From assembly GCA_947499565.1 (NCBI GenBank), contig CANMOV010000001.1:248001-312000 (forward strand): DNA of 64,000 bases, in the 5' to 3' direction. The notes under the pieces were generated by a model that saw only the letters and a program-made list of their open reading frames with translations, ran no database searches and was not told the DNA's origin. Made by a program: the position numbers and the translations under genes. Positions 16,880 to 27,649 of this stretch are shown piece after piece. How positions within the stretch are numbered: position 1 is the first letter of the stretch; each line of letters opens with the position of its first letter. The stretch is from an uncultured Croceitalea sp. Lineage in GTDB: Bacteria > Bacteroidota > Bacteroidia > Flavobacteriales > Flavobacteriaceae.

Positions 16880-19800
16880 TTGGTTCTGCTTATACTAAGC
16901 ATCTTAGTTTCCGTGCTATTTTCTTTGCCTATTGTACAAACAAGGTTAGCCAGATATGCTACCGATAGTATAAACGAAGAGTTTGGTACAAGTATTAATA
17001 TAGAGCGAGTGCGTTTTTCTCCTTTTTCTATGAGTGCGGATATTAAGGGCATTTATGTAGAAGACTATAAAAAAGATACGCTAATTCATATCCATAAGCT
17101 AACCACTTCAGTTATAAGTATCCGTAATATGGTCAATGGAACATTGGAGTTTGGTGATATTGATGTGGATAAACTTTACCTTAATATGAAGACGTATTTG
17201 GGTGAAGAGGAAACAAATCTAGATGTTTTTGTAGACAAACTAGATGATGGACAACCTAGGAAACCAGGAACACCACCTTTTTTTATGGCCTCTTCTGAAA
17301 TTAATATAGAGGATAGTAGGTTTAAACTTTCAGATGAAAATTTAGAAAATGCTACAGTATTAAATTTTAATAGATTAAAAGTAAACGCAAGTGATTTTCA
17401 AATTATTGGTCCAGAAGTCACGCTAGAGATAGATGATTTGTCCTTAGTTAGTAGGCGAGGACTAAAAATAAACAAATTAGCTACAGATTTTAAATACACA
17501 AAGGAGCAAATGCGTTTTGATGCCTTAGCTATAACTACCGACCAATCTAAGATTAATGGAAAGCTTGTTTTTGATTACAATAGAGAAGATTTTTCTGATT
17601 TTTTGGATAAGGTTAAGGTTAGCGCAGAATTTGATGAATCAGTAATCGCGTTTAATGAAGTCAATAGTTATTTTAATGAGTTTGGGACAGACATTAGCGC
17701 TACGTTCTCTGCAAGAACAGAAGGAGTTTTAAATGATTTATCGGTTAATGACTTAATACTACGTTCAGATAATACCGGTATTCGAGGTGATTTTAAATTT
17801 AAAAACCTGTTTAGACAAACTGAGCCTTTTATCATGGATGCGGATATGGATAATGTTACTTCCAGTTATTATCAATTACGAGCGCTGCTTCCAAATCTGC
17901 TTGGGAAAACAATACCTACTTCGTTTCAAAAATTTGGACAGTTTACGGTCAGGGGTAAAGCAGAAATAACAGAGACTTCAATTGACGCACAAGTCAATTT
18001 AAATACTGCCATAGGAAGTAGTTATTCAGATTTACAAATGACCAATATCAATAATATCGATGACGCTTCCTATAGAGGACTAATTTCATTGACCGATTTT
18101 GATTTAGGTGAGTTTATTGATGACCCTAAGTTTGGAAAAACGTCGCTTGACGTAAATGTAGAAGGACGCGGTTTTATAGCCGAATATTTAAATACGGAAG
18201 CTATAGGAGAAATTTATAAGCTGGAGTTTAATGGCTATGAGTATACCGATATTAAGGTTTCTGGAATTTTAAAAGACGAACTTTTTGATGGAAGTCTTAT
18301 CTGTAATGATAGAAATTTGCGATTTGATTTTGAGGGTCTGGCTGACTTTAGTGATGACCGCAATGATTTTAATTTTAGTGCAGATGTGGACTACGCTGAT
18401 TTGAAGTTAATGAATTTCATAAATGATAGCATTTCCATATTTAAGGGAGAAGTTAAAATGGATATCTCTGGTAATACGTTGGATAATCTAACAGGCGATA
18501 TACAATTTACAAATACCACCTATCAGAATATAAATGAAATTTACTTTTTTGACGATTTTGCCGTTTCTTCATCTTTTGAAAAGGATACTATAAGAACCAT
18601 TAAAATAGAATCTCCCGATATAGTTTCTGGCTATTTAAAAGGAAAATATAAAGTTGCTGAATTGGGGAAATTAGTACAGAACTCCGTTGGCAGTATTTAT
18701 ACAAATTATAAGCCATTTGAAGTTTCACCAGGACAACGAATTAACTTTAATTTTAAAATTTATAACAAGTTTGTTGGGGTGTTTTTTCCAGAAGTAAGCC
18801 TAGGTCCAGAGACTTTTATAAGAGGAAACATTATTGCAGATGAAGGTGATTTTAAGTTAACCTTTAAATCCCCTGCGATAGAGGCCTATAAGAACAAATT
18901 AGAAACTGTAGAACTACTAATAGATAACAAAAATGCATTGTTTAACACGTTTTTGTCCGTAGACAATATGTCAACAGTTTATTATGATATTAAGGAGTTT
19001 AATTTAATAAACACCAAATTAAAGGATACACTATTTTTTAGAACAGAGTTTAAAGGTGGCAGCCAATACGATGATGCCTACAACCTAAATTTTTACCACA
19101 CTTTTAATAAAGAAAACAAGTCAGTAATAGGCCTAAAAAAATCTGATATTAGTTTTAAAGATAACAATTGGATTATTAATGAAGATGGGAATACTAAGAA
19201 CAAAATTATTTTAAATAAAAGCCTAGATAGCATTACAATTGAAGAGATTGTAATGAATAATAATAAGGAAGAACAGATAAGACTTCGGGGAGAATTAGCT
19301 GATTCCACCTACAAGGACTTAGAACTTCAGTTTAAGATTGTGTCATTAAATAAAATTACACCCGCTATCGATAGTCTAAAGCTCGATGGGCAAGTAGATG
19401 GTTTTTTAAATATTTTACAAAAAGACGGCAAATACCTACCTACATCAAGTTTAAACATCAAAGATTTTGCTGTAAATAAAATGAATCTTGGCGATTTAGA
19501 AATGATGATTTTTGGCAACAATGACCTTTCGGAATACGGTGTTAATACCTGGTTGCGAAAAGATGGTGTAGAAAAAATGAATGTTAATGGAAAAGTTTTT
19601 GATTCCAAAACAGCAACAACCTTTGATTTAACTGCTAGCTTTAATGAGTTTCAATTAGAGCCATTTGCTCCATTAGGAGAAGATATTATTTCAAACATTA
19701 GGGGTACTGTAAACGGTAATGCCAACATTACAGGGAATGCCAATAATCCGGATATTAATGGTGAATTATTTTTAAATGATGCTGGAATTGGAATTCCTTA

Positions 19801-21316
19801 TTTAAATGTTGATTATGATTTTGGGGTAAGATCTAGAGTTTTATTAGACAAGCAATCCTTCAACTTTGATAATATAGTATTAACAGATATTAAGGAGAGT
19901 ACTCAGGGAACTTTAAATGGAAGTATTTCGCATACAGCCTTTGATGATTGGGTGCTAAATTTAAATTTAAACACTAACAATAATCGTTTTTTAATACTGA
20001 ACACAGATTTTGATGAAGACGCACTTTATTACGGCACTGGATTTGTGAATGGAATAGGCAGTATTACGGGGTCTACAAATGCGTTGAATATTAATTTTGA
20101 AGGATCCACTGCTAAAGGAAGTTCCCTTAAAATTCCGCTAAGTGACCTTACCGCTGTAGGAGATTATTCATTTATCAATTTTATTGATAAAAACAAAGTT
20201 GAATCTTTTGAAGAAGAACGAATTCTTGATGATTATCAGGGCATAGAAATGTTTTTTGATTTAGATGTTACGCCAGATGCTGAAGTAGAAATTGTAATTG
20301 ATCAAAATACAGGTAGTTCTTTAAAAGGTACCGGTTCTGGACTGTTGTTAATGGAAATTAATACCAACGGAAAATTTAATATGTATGGTCAGTTTGTTGC
20401 AGTAACAGGAGAATATAATTTTAAACGCGCAGGACTTATTGATAAAAAATTTACGGTTAGACCTGGAGGAACTGTAAATTGGGATGGTGATCCATTAAAA
20501 GCCACTTTAAATATGGAGGCGGTTTATGCTTTAAATGCTAATCCAGCCCCTTTGTTAGATGGTAATAATTTTCAAGGACGAATACCTACCGAGGTGGTTA
20601 TTCGTTTAAATGGTGAATTGGAGAATACTCAAATAGATTTTGATATTGAATTCCCAGGCACGAATTCAGTTGTGCAGTCTGAACTAGAATATAGGTTACA
20701 AGATCCAACAATAAAAAGTGATAATGCTTTCTTTCTCTTAGCTCAAGGTACTTTTGTGGACCGCGAAACATCTGGTTTAAATCAACAAGCATTAACAGGT
20801 AATTTGATACAAACAGCCTCAGGCCTTTTAAACCAAGTATTAACAGGGAATAATGATAAATTGAACTTGGGTTTATCATATGAACAAGGTTATACTGATG
20901 AACAAGCAAATTTATATACCCAAGACAGGATTGGAGTTACACTATCTACGCAGATTTCTGATAGAATTTTAGTGAATGGCAGGGTAGGAGTTCCGGTTGG
21001 TGGCCTTTCAGAAACCGTTGTGGCTGGTGATGTTGAGGTACAGGTCTTATTAAACGAAGAAGGAACGCTAAGCGCAAAGATTTTTAATAGAGAAAACCAA
21101 TTACAACAGTTCTTAGGAGAACGGCAAGGATATACACAAGGTTTAGGTTTATCTTACCAAGTGGATTTTAATACTTTTAAAGAGTTAATGCAGAAAGTAT
21201 TTAAAAAGAAAGCTAAAGAACCAGAAAAACCTAAAGATGCTCCTCCAGTTACAAACATCATGGGAAAGGATAGTCTTATCCGATTTCACACTAAAAAAGA
21301 GCTTCCAAAGCAATAA
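16880..21316 (+). CDS. tamB: Translocation/assembly module TamB-like protein (DUF490), start uncertain
   Basis: TamB-type proteins are inner-membrane-anchored beta-helical bridges between the membranes and take part in envelope lipid or protein transfer. The 1478-residue length is typical. The N-terminal anchor (LLVLLILSILVSVLFSLPIVQTRLARYA) is followed by an AsmA-like region, a long repetitive beta region, and the TamB C-terminal domain (FNMYGQFVAVTGEYNFKRAGLIDKKFTVRPGG near 1170-1205). The TTG at 16880 is the first standard start. The frame stays open back to 16838 and encodes a basic KKLKKILLRT stretch as expected before the anchor, so translation may begin upstream at a non-standard codon. 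No tamA partner is adjacent. Confidence 0.9.
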   Translation: MVLLILSILVSVLFSLPIVQTRLARYATDSINEEFGTSINIERVRFSPFSMSADIKGIYVEDYKKDTLIHIHKLTTSVISIRNMVNGTLEFGDIDVDKLYLNMKTYLGEEETNLDVFVDKLDDGQPRKPGTPPFFMASSEINIEDSRFKLSDENLENATVLNFNRLKVNASDFQIIGPEVTLEIDDLSLVSRRGLKINKLATDFKYTKEQMRFDALAITTDQSKINGKLVFDYNREDFSDFLDKVKVSAEFDESVIAFNEVNSYFNEFGTDISATFSARTEGVLNDLSVNDLILRSDNTGIRGDFKFKNLFRQTEPFIMDADMDNVTSSYYQLRALLPNLLGKTIPTSFQKFGQFTVRGKAEITETSIDAQVNLNTAIGSSYSDLQMTNINNIDDASYRGLISLTDFDLGEFIDDPKFGKTSLDVNVEGRGFIAEYLNTEAIGEIYKLEFNGYEYTDIKVSGILKDELFDGSLICNDRNLRFDFEGLADFSDDRNDFNFSADVDYADLKLMNFINDSISIFKGEVKMDISGNTLDNLTGDIQFTNTTYQNINEIYFFDDFAVSSSFEKDTIRTIKIESPDIVSGYLKGKYKVAELGKLVQNSVGSIYTNYKPFEVSPGQRINFNFKIYNKFVGVFFPEVSLGPETFIRGNIIADEGDFKLTFKSPAIEAYKNKLETVELLIDNKNALFNTFLSVDNMSTVYYDIKEFNLINTKLKDTLFFRTEFKGGSQYDDAYNLNFYHTFNKENKSVIGLKKSDISFKDNNWIINEDGNTKNKIILNKSLDSITIEEIVMNNNKEEQIRLRGELADSTYKDLELQFKIVSLNKITPAIDSLKLDGQVDGFLNILQKDGKYLPTSSLNIKDFAVNKMNLGDLEMMIFGNNDLSEYGVNTWLRKDGVEKMNVNGKVFDSKTATTFDLTASFNEFQLEPFAPLGEDIISNIRGTVNGNANITGNANNPDINGELFLNDAGIGIPYLNVDYDFGVRSRVLLDKQSFNFDNIVLTDIKESTQGTLNGSISHTAFDDWVLNLNLNTNNNRFLILNTDFDEDALYYGTGFVNGIGSITGSTNALNINFEGSTAKGSSLKIPLSDLTAVGDYSFINFIDKNKVESFEEERILDDYQGIEMFFDLDVTPDAEVEIVIDQNTGSSLKGTGSGLLLMEINTNGKFNMYGQFVAVTGEYNFKRAGLIDKKFTVRPGGTVNWDGDPLKATLNMEAVYALNANPAPLLDGNNFQGRIPTEVVIRLNGELENTQIDFDIEFPGTNSVVQSELEYRLQDPTIKSDNAFFLLAQGTFVDRETSGLNQQALTGNLIQTASGLLNQVLTGNNDKLNLGLSYEQGYTDEQANLYTQDRIGVTLSTQISDRILVNGRVGVPVGGLSETVVAGDVEVQVLLNEEGTLSAKIFNRENQLQQFLGERQGYTQGLGLSYQVDFNTFKELMQKVFKKKAKEPEKPKDAPPVTNIMGKDSLIRFHTKKELPKQ

Positions 21317-21427
21317 AAACCCACTAATTTATTTTTAATCGGTAAAAAACTGCAAACGAAAACGTTTGAGTAGTTTATGCATTGATAAATAGACTAATAC
21401 GGCGTTCTTTTATTGGAATAAGTTTCC

Positions 21428-21435
21428 TAGTTTTG
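21428..21435 (+). promoter_or_regulatory. Candidate -7 box for pfkA-gapA
   Basis: TAGTTTTG matches TAnnTTTG and lies 17 bases before the pfkA start. The nearest TTG upstream is only 12 bases away, shorter than usual, so support is partial. Confidence 0.35.
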
Positions 21436-21452
21436 ATATTTCAAAATTTGGA

Positions 21453-22439
21453 ATGACCAAGAAAATTAATAAAATAGCAGTTTTTACATCAGGAGGTGAT
21501 TCTCCTGGAATGAACTCGGCAATACGTTCTGTTGTTCGTACTTGTGCTTTTATGAAATTGGAATGTGTTGCAATTTATAGAGGTTACCAAGGAATGATAG
21601 ATGGTGATTTTAAACCAATGAACGCCCGTAGCGTAAATAACATTATAAATAAGGGAGGAACAGTACTAAAATCTGCTCGGTGTGAAGAATTTAGGACTCC
21701 AGAAGGAAGAAAGAAAGCATACGACCAGTTGGTAAAAGCTAAAATAGACGCTTTTGTTGTTATCGGAGGTAATGGGAGTTTTGCAGGGGCTCAATTATTT
21801 AATGAAGAGTTTGATTTTCCAGTAATGGGAATTCCTGGCACTATTGATAATGATATTATTGGAACTTCTTACACAATTGGATTCGACACTGCAATTAATA
21901 CGGTCGTGGAGGTAATTGATAAAATTAGGGATACTGCAAGTTCACATAATCGCTTGTTCTTTGTAGAGGTAATGGGACGTGATGTGGGTCATATAGCTCT
22001 AAATGCTGGAGTGGGCGCGGGAGCAGAAGAGATATTAATACCAGAACAGAATTTAGGTTTAGAACGATTACTCGACTCATTAAAAAGAAGTAAGAAGTCT
22101 GGTAAATCATCAAGTATTGTAATTGTTGCAGAAGGTGATAAAACCGGTAAAAATGTGTTTGAACTAAAAGAATATGTAGAAGAGCATTTACCAATTTATG
22201 ATGTTAGAGTTTCAGTATTAGGACACATGCAGAGAGGTGGTAACCCAACTTGTTTCGATAGAGTTTTGGCCAGTAGAATGGGCGTAAAATCTGTTGAGGC
22301 ACTTTTAGAAGGAAAATCAAATTATATGGTTGGCATTCGTGATACCAAATTGGTATTGGTGCCCATAAAAGAGGCGATAAGCGCGCATACTGCGATAGAT
22401 GAAGAACTCATAAGAGTTTCAGATATAATGACAACATAA
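21453..22439 (+). CDS. pfkA: ATP-dependent 6-phosphofructokinase
   Basis: The enzyme phosphorylates fructose 6-phosphate to fructose 1,6-bisphosphate in glycolysis. The 328 residues contain the ATP loop TSGGDSPGMNSAIR, GGNGSFAGA, the catalytic GIPGTIDNDI (Asp as base), MGRDVGHIALNAG and LGHMQRGGNP. The Gly after GGN argues for ATP rather than pyrophosphate, because PPi-dependent forms have Asp there. It shares a transcript with gapA, which starts 21 bases downstream. Confidence 0.96.
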   Translation: MTKKINKIAVFTSGGDSPGMNSAIRSVVRTCAFMKLECVAIYRGYQGMIDGDFKPMNARSVNNIINKGGTVLKSARCEEFRTPEGRKKAYDQLVKAKIDAFVVIGGNGSFAGAQLFNEEFDFPVMGIPGTIDNDIIGTSYTIGFDTAINTVVEVIDKIRDTASSHNRLFFVEVMGRDVGHIALNAGVGAGAEEILIPEQNLGLERLLDSLKRSKKSGKSSSIVIVAEGDKTGKNVFELKEYVEEHLPIYDVRVSVLGHMQRGGNPTCFDRVLASRMGVKSVEALLEGKSNYMVGIRDTKLVLVPIKEAISAHTAIDEELIRVSDIMTT

Positions 22440-23462
<1,023 letters not shown>

Positions 23463-23476
23463 AATTCTATTCAAAC

Positions 23477-23521
23477 TATTCCTGAAAATAATGATGAATA
23501 AATTCATTATTTTCAGGAATA
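23477..23521 (+). terminator. Perfect 18-bp hairpin between gapA and the kinase gene
   Basis: The arms 23477-23494 and 23504-23521 are exact inverse copies around a 9-base loop, followed by an AT-rich TTTATTTTA tract. It lies 15 bases after the gapA stop and 15 bases before the next start. It could end the pfkA-gapA transcript, protect its 3' end, or attenuate read-through. Confidence 0.65.
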
Positions 23522-23536
23522 TTTATTTTAAGATAT

Positions 23537-24388
23537 ATGATTTTAATAGTAGATAGTGGCGCTACAAAGTCTGATTGGATTGCATTAGACGAAAAAGGGA
23601 ATCAACTTTTCGTTACACAAACTCTAGGTTTAAGCCCAGAGGTGTTGACAAGAGAAGTAATTGAAGACCGTTTGGCTAACAATTTCGAATTATCCAAGAA
23701 TAGAGAAGAAGTTTCTCATCTTTATTTTTATGGTGCAGGGTGTGGTACGGATAGAATGAAGTTGTTTTTGAAAGAAATTTTCAATGACTTTTTTCCAAAA
23801 GCTAAAAGCGAAGTTAGAGAAGATACGTATGCAGCTATCTATTCAACTACTAAAATTGGTCATCAAGGGATAGTATGTATTTTAGGCACAGGTTCTAATT
23901 GCAGCTATTATGATGGTCATCAATTGTTCCAAAAAGTAACCTCTTTAGGTTACATTTTAATGGATGATGGTAGTGGTAATTTTTTCGGAAGAAAACTCTT
24001 AAGAGATTATTACTTTCATAAGATGCCGCAGGATTTAGGAATTAAGTTCGCTAAGGAATATGAGTTAGATGCAGATGTTATTAAGGAACATCTTTATAAA
24101 CAGCCTAATCCAAATACCTACCTAGCAACATTTGCAAAATTTATTGTTGAGAATAAAGAACATCCATATTGCCGAGGAGTAATTGACAAGGCTTTTCAGC
24201 AATTTGTAAATAATTATATCATGCAATTTGAACTTGCAACAAAAGTTCCAATAAACTTTGTAGGGAGTATTGCTTATTATTTACGCGAAGAACTAGCAAC
24301 TGTAATCCACAGAAACGATTTAATTTTAGGTGTAATTAGACAAAGACCAATTGATGGTCTTGTTGAATTTCATAAAAGCACTATTTAA
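23537..24388 (+). CDS. BadF/BadG/BcrA/BcrD-type ATPase, N-acetylglucosamine-kinase-like
   Basis: The 283-residue protein belongs to the ASKHA kinase fold. It has MILIVDSGATKSDWIALDEKG (phosphate-1 loop), EDTYAAIYSTT, GIVCILGTGSNCSYYDG (phosphate-2), DDGSGNFFGRKLL and NFVGSIAYYLREEL. Flavobacterial members are usually called N-acetylglucosamine kinases and would phosphorylate amino sugars released in cell-wall recycling, but the substrate is not shown by sequence. A hairpin separates it from gapA, and its end overlaps the convergent ridA by 8 bases. Confidence 0.88.
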   Translation: MILIVDSGATKSDWIALDEKGNQLFVTQTLGLSPEVLTREVIEDRLANNFELSKNREEVSHLYFYGAGCGTDRMKLFLKEIFNDFFPKAKSEVREDTYAAIYSTTKIGHQGIVCILGTGSNCSYYDGHQLFQKVTSLGYILMDDGSGNFFGRKLLRDYYFHKMPQDLGIKFAKEYELDADVIKEHLYKQPNPNTYLATFAKFIVENKEHPYCRGVIDKAFQQFVNNYIMQFELATKVPINFVGSIAYYLREELATVIHRNDLILGVIRQRPIDGLVEFHKSTI

Positions 24389-24761
24389 CCGCTATCATTG
24401 AAATTTCTACATTCACAAATTTTGGAAGATTAGCAACTTCCACAGTTTCTCTAGCTGGTGCTGTTTCTGGATTAAAATAAGCACCATATGCCTCATTTAT
24501 AGCCCCAAATTGATGCATGTCTTTTACAAAAATTGAGGTTTTAACTATGTTTTCAAAAGTCATACCTGCCTCTTGCAAAATGGCTTTTAAATTCTCCATA
24601 GATTGCGTAGTTTCTTTTTTAATGTCACCTTCCACTAATTCTCCCGTGCTTGGATTTATAGGAATTTGACCTGAAATATATAGGGTATCATTAATTAGTG
24701 TTGCTTGATTATATGGACCTATTGGTGCTGGGGCATTTGGGGTAGTAATTATTTTTTTCAT
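24381..24761 (-). CDS. ridA: RidA family (YjgF/YER057c) enamine/imine deaminase
   Basis: RidA hydrolyses reactive enamine/imine intermediates such as 2-aminoacrylate formed by PLP enzymes. The 126-residue length is exact for the family. Visible signatures are TPNAPAPIGPYNQATL, LYISGQIPINPSTGELVEG, and APARETVEVANLPKFVNVEISMIAV with the conserved Arg and Glu. It lies 21 bases downstream of lptD on the same strand. Confidence 0.94.
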   Translation of the reverse strand: MKKIITTPNAPAPIGPYNQATLINDTLYISGQIPINPSTGELVEGDIKKETTQSMENLKAILQEAGMTFENIVKTSIFVKDMHQFGAINEAYGAYFNPETAPARETVEVANLPKFVNVEISMIAVK

Positions 24762-24782
24762 TTTACTAGTTTCTATATTTAA

Positions 24783-27518
24783 TTATCGAATACGTTGACT
24801 GCGACTTTCCCATTTTAAATCTGATAAAATAGAACTGCTAATTCCGATAAAGAAATCCCAACGTTCATTGCGTCCAAAAGGTACCCAATTAAATCGCAAA
24901 TCAAAACTTTTTAGATTGCGTTGAAAGCCTAATTGTGTTTGAGCAAATCCTTTTCCTATAAAGTCATACCCGGAGGATACTCTAACACTCCATCTGGGTG
25001 AGGGAGAAATATTACCGGAGAACATTAAGGATGCAGTGCCAAATTCATTTTGTCGGTTACTGTTATTGTAGGAGGTAGTGAATTGCATGCGCAAATCCCA
25101 TGGTATTGTTGTAGCATAAATTGGGTTTTCAATATCATCTTCATTTTTACTACTATTCCTATTGAAGGTATCATCATTTAGACCAAAACCAAACAAATCA
25201 TCAGTTCTACCGCCACTTCGTGCACGGTACTCATCATTTAACTCACTTTCATTATTATCTTCATCGTCTTTAGATTTTTTCTTAAACGTTTCATTATTCA
25301 GTGAATAACTCAAATTCATACTAGCTCTTGTTAAACGTAATAAGCTACCACCATTAGAAACGTTAAAAGTATTAATTCTTCTACCGTTATTATCTATGGT
25401 ATATGGGTCCAGACTACCGGAAAAATTAATATTCATTTTGTTATTTAGAATGCTTGTACCTCCATTAAAACCAATGGGGGCCAACTTTAGAGAATCTGCT
25501 TCAAAATTATATGCTGTAGAAAAATTTAAATTACTTAAAAGCTTAATTTTTTTAGGTTCTAGCTTGGTAGAATCTTTATCTCTGACCTTTGCTTCCAATG
25601 TATTTTGAAGTGAAAAACTAATGGAATTTGATTTATTTAAACTCGGAGCACCATTTAAAGTGCCTTCAAATCTACTAAACAAGACTTCCTCATCATTTAA
25701 GTCTGTATAACTATCATAAAATTGCTCAAAAGAAGGGGTATACCCCCAACCGATAGATGGGCGCATTACATGGCGTATTGCTTGTATTTTTTTATCCTCT
25801 CCAAAATTAAAAGTTCCATATAAGGTGGTTCCAATACTGGCACTCAGCCCATAACGGTTATAACGATCAAAACCATTTATAGTATCTAAAACAACTTCAG
25901 CGTTGCTGTCAGGATTATTTGGATCTAAACCTCTTTGGAAGGTTTGTGCCGTCCAGATATCTTCATAATTTCCGCCTACAGAAACACTAAAATACTTTGC
26001 CACCTTAAAATTTGTATTCAGTGGTAAGGTGTGTCTTGCACCGAGTTGCGCATTCTCGAACATTCTGCCAGTAAGAAAGTCTTCATCATTGGTGCGTATT
26101 CGATTTTCTGCTCTTACGTTATATTGAAAATTAATATTCTGAATAAGCCCTTTTTTTATTCCATCTCGCTTTGCAAACGGAAAAATACGTTCCATACTTG
26201 CTTGTAAAGTAGGTAAGGTTAAGCTAATATTATCGGTATCTGGGGTAGCATTGCTGCTAATATTTTGGTTATGTGTCGCAGTTAAGCTAACATTTACAGA
26301 AGGGTATTCTGGAAAGGTCTTGGAATACGAGATAGAAGAAGAAAGGTTATTGTTTTGCGTATTTTGAACGTTAATTTGATTAAAAGAATTAGTAAAATAT
26401 TGACTACTCCCCAGATTTACTTGTGCTGAAAACCTGGAATTAGGACTCGCTTTTGGATCTTGCTGATGAGATATTTGAATATTATAGAGTGTTGACCTAG
26501 AAAAGTCGTCAAACCCTTTTTGGCTGGTTATTTGATTCTCATATCTAAAATTGATATTTCCTCTATAGCGATACCTTTTTGTATATATAGATTGCGTTCT
26601 AAATCCATAACTGCCATTGGTGAAAAAATCTCCAAGAATGCTAAAATCTACATAATCGTTTATAGGGAAATAATACCCACCATTCTGTATGGCAAAGCCT
26701 CGGTTAGGGTCTTGTGTAAATGTCGGAAAAATTAAACCAGCAGTTCTACCAACAGTTAACGGAAAATACGCAAAGGGAAGGGCTATAGGTGTTGGTACAT
26801 CTACTAAATACATATTACTAAAGCCCGCAATAATCTTTTTACCCGGTACAAACTTAGCCTTGTGGATTTTTATATAATAATCTGGGTCTACTGTATCTTT
26901 GGAAGTAGTTAACCTTGCAGATTTTAAAAAGTAAACAGAATCATTCTCTTTTTTAGTAATTTCCGCCAATACCTTCATAGCATCAGTTCCTAAAGCACCT
27001 GCCCCAGCTTGTTGTTCTGTCCTTGAGTTCCAAATAAGCGCTTTTTGGGTATCAAAATTAAACCGAATTGAATCTGGTATAACGATATTATCTCCCTGCT
27101 TAAAATAGGGTAATTGAGAATATGTGCCAGTAGAATCTTTAATTCTTCCAGCATATACTTCGTTCTTAACATAATCCATGATAATGATACCGGCCTTTAA
27201 CTCTGTATCTTGATAATAGATTTCAGCCTCGTTATAGAGATATATCTTATTGTCTTTCTGGCTTAACCTCACATAGTCTTTAGCCTTGTATTTAATTTTA
27301 TCCATTAAAAGAGGTTTTTTATTCTGTGATGAATCTTGGTTAATGGAATCAATCAGAATAGAGTCATTTAAAATATTTGGTGGTAGTAGGGGAGCAACAA
27401 TTGTATCCTTAACGGCTTTAATAGGTAATGGTGTAATTGGGTCTTCTTGTGCAAATGAAAATTGCATACAAGAAATTAGCACGAATAGGAAAAGAAGAAG
27501 ATGTTTGTTTGCTTGCAA
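24783..27518 (-). CDS. lptD: Putative LPS assembly protein LptD (Bacteroidetes type)
   Basis: LptD forms the outer-membrane channel that inserts LPS into the outer leaflet. The 911-residue protein has a signal peptide (LLFLFVLISCMQFSFAQ), a Pro/Asp-rich linker, an OstA-like periplasmic region (about 85-170: DYVRLSQKDNKIYLYNEAEIYYQDTELKAG), and a long beta-barrel. The barrel contains the LPTFTQDPNRGFAIQNGGYYFPINDYVDFSILGDFFTNGSYGF block and ends in alternating aromatic strands. It is divergent from the amidase gene. A TAnnTTTG box for it lies at 27566-27573. Confidence 0.92.
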   Translation of the reverse strand: MQANKHLLLFLFVLISCMQFSFAQEDPITPLPIKAVKDTIVAPLLPPNILNDSILIDSINQDSSQNKKPLLMDKIKYKAKDYVRLSQKDNKIYLYNEAEIYYQDTELKAGIIIMDYVKNEVYAGRIKDSTGTYSQLPYFKQGDNIVIPDSIRFNFDTQKALIWNSRTEQQAGAGALGTDAMKVLAEITKKENDSVYFLKSARLTTSKDTVDPDYYIKIHKAKFVPGKKIIAGFSNMYLVDVPTPIALPFAYFPLTVGRTAGLIFPTFTQDPNRGFAIQNGGYYFPINDYVDFSILGDFFTNGSYGFRTQSIYTKRYRYRGNINFRYENQITSQKGFDDFSRSTLYNIQISHQQDPKASPNSRFSAQVNLGSSQYFTNSFNQINVQNTQNNNLSSSISYSKTFPEYPSVNVSLTATHNQNISSNATPDTDNISLTLPTLQASMERIFPFAKRDGIKKGLIQNINFQYNVRAENRIRTNDEDFLTGRMFENAQLGARHTLPLNTNFKVAKYFSVSVGGNYEDIWTAQTFQRGLDPNNPDSNAEVVLDTINGFDRYNRYGLSASIGTTLYGTFNFGEDKKIQAIRHVMRPSIGWGYTPSFEQFYDSYTDLNDEEVLFSRFEGTLNGAPSLNKSNSISFSLQNTLEAKVRDKDSTKLEPKKIKLLSNLNFSTAYNFEADSLKLAPIGFNGGTSILNNKMNINFSGSLDPYTIDNNGRRINTFNVSNGGSLLRLTRASMNLSYSLNNETFKKKSKDDEDNNESELNDEYRARSGGRTDDLFGFGLNDDTFNRNSSKNEDDIENPIYATTIPWDLRMQFTTSYNNSNRQNEFGTASLMFSGNISPSPRWSVRVSSGYDFIGKGFAQTQLGFQRNLKSFDLRFNWVPFGRNERWDFFIGISSSILSDLKWESRSQRIR

Positions 27519-27565
27519 CGTGATAAATCCTATTTTTGTAGCAGGTTGGCTTGGTTTTTGAAGCT

Positions 27566-27573
27566 CAAACTTA
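27566..27573 (-). promoter_or_regulatory. Candidate -7 box for lptD
   Basis: The minus strand reads TAAGTTTG, a full match to TAnnTTTG, 48 bases before the lptD start in the 131-base divergent gap. No TTG lies at the expected -33 distance. Confidence 0.3.
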
Positions 27574-27649
27574 CATATATTTTTTGTTCTGTTTATTGGA
27601 CATTACGATAAATTTAACCAAGACTGAACATTGAAAATGAATTGTCCTT

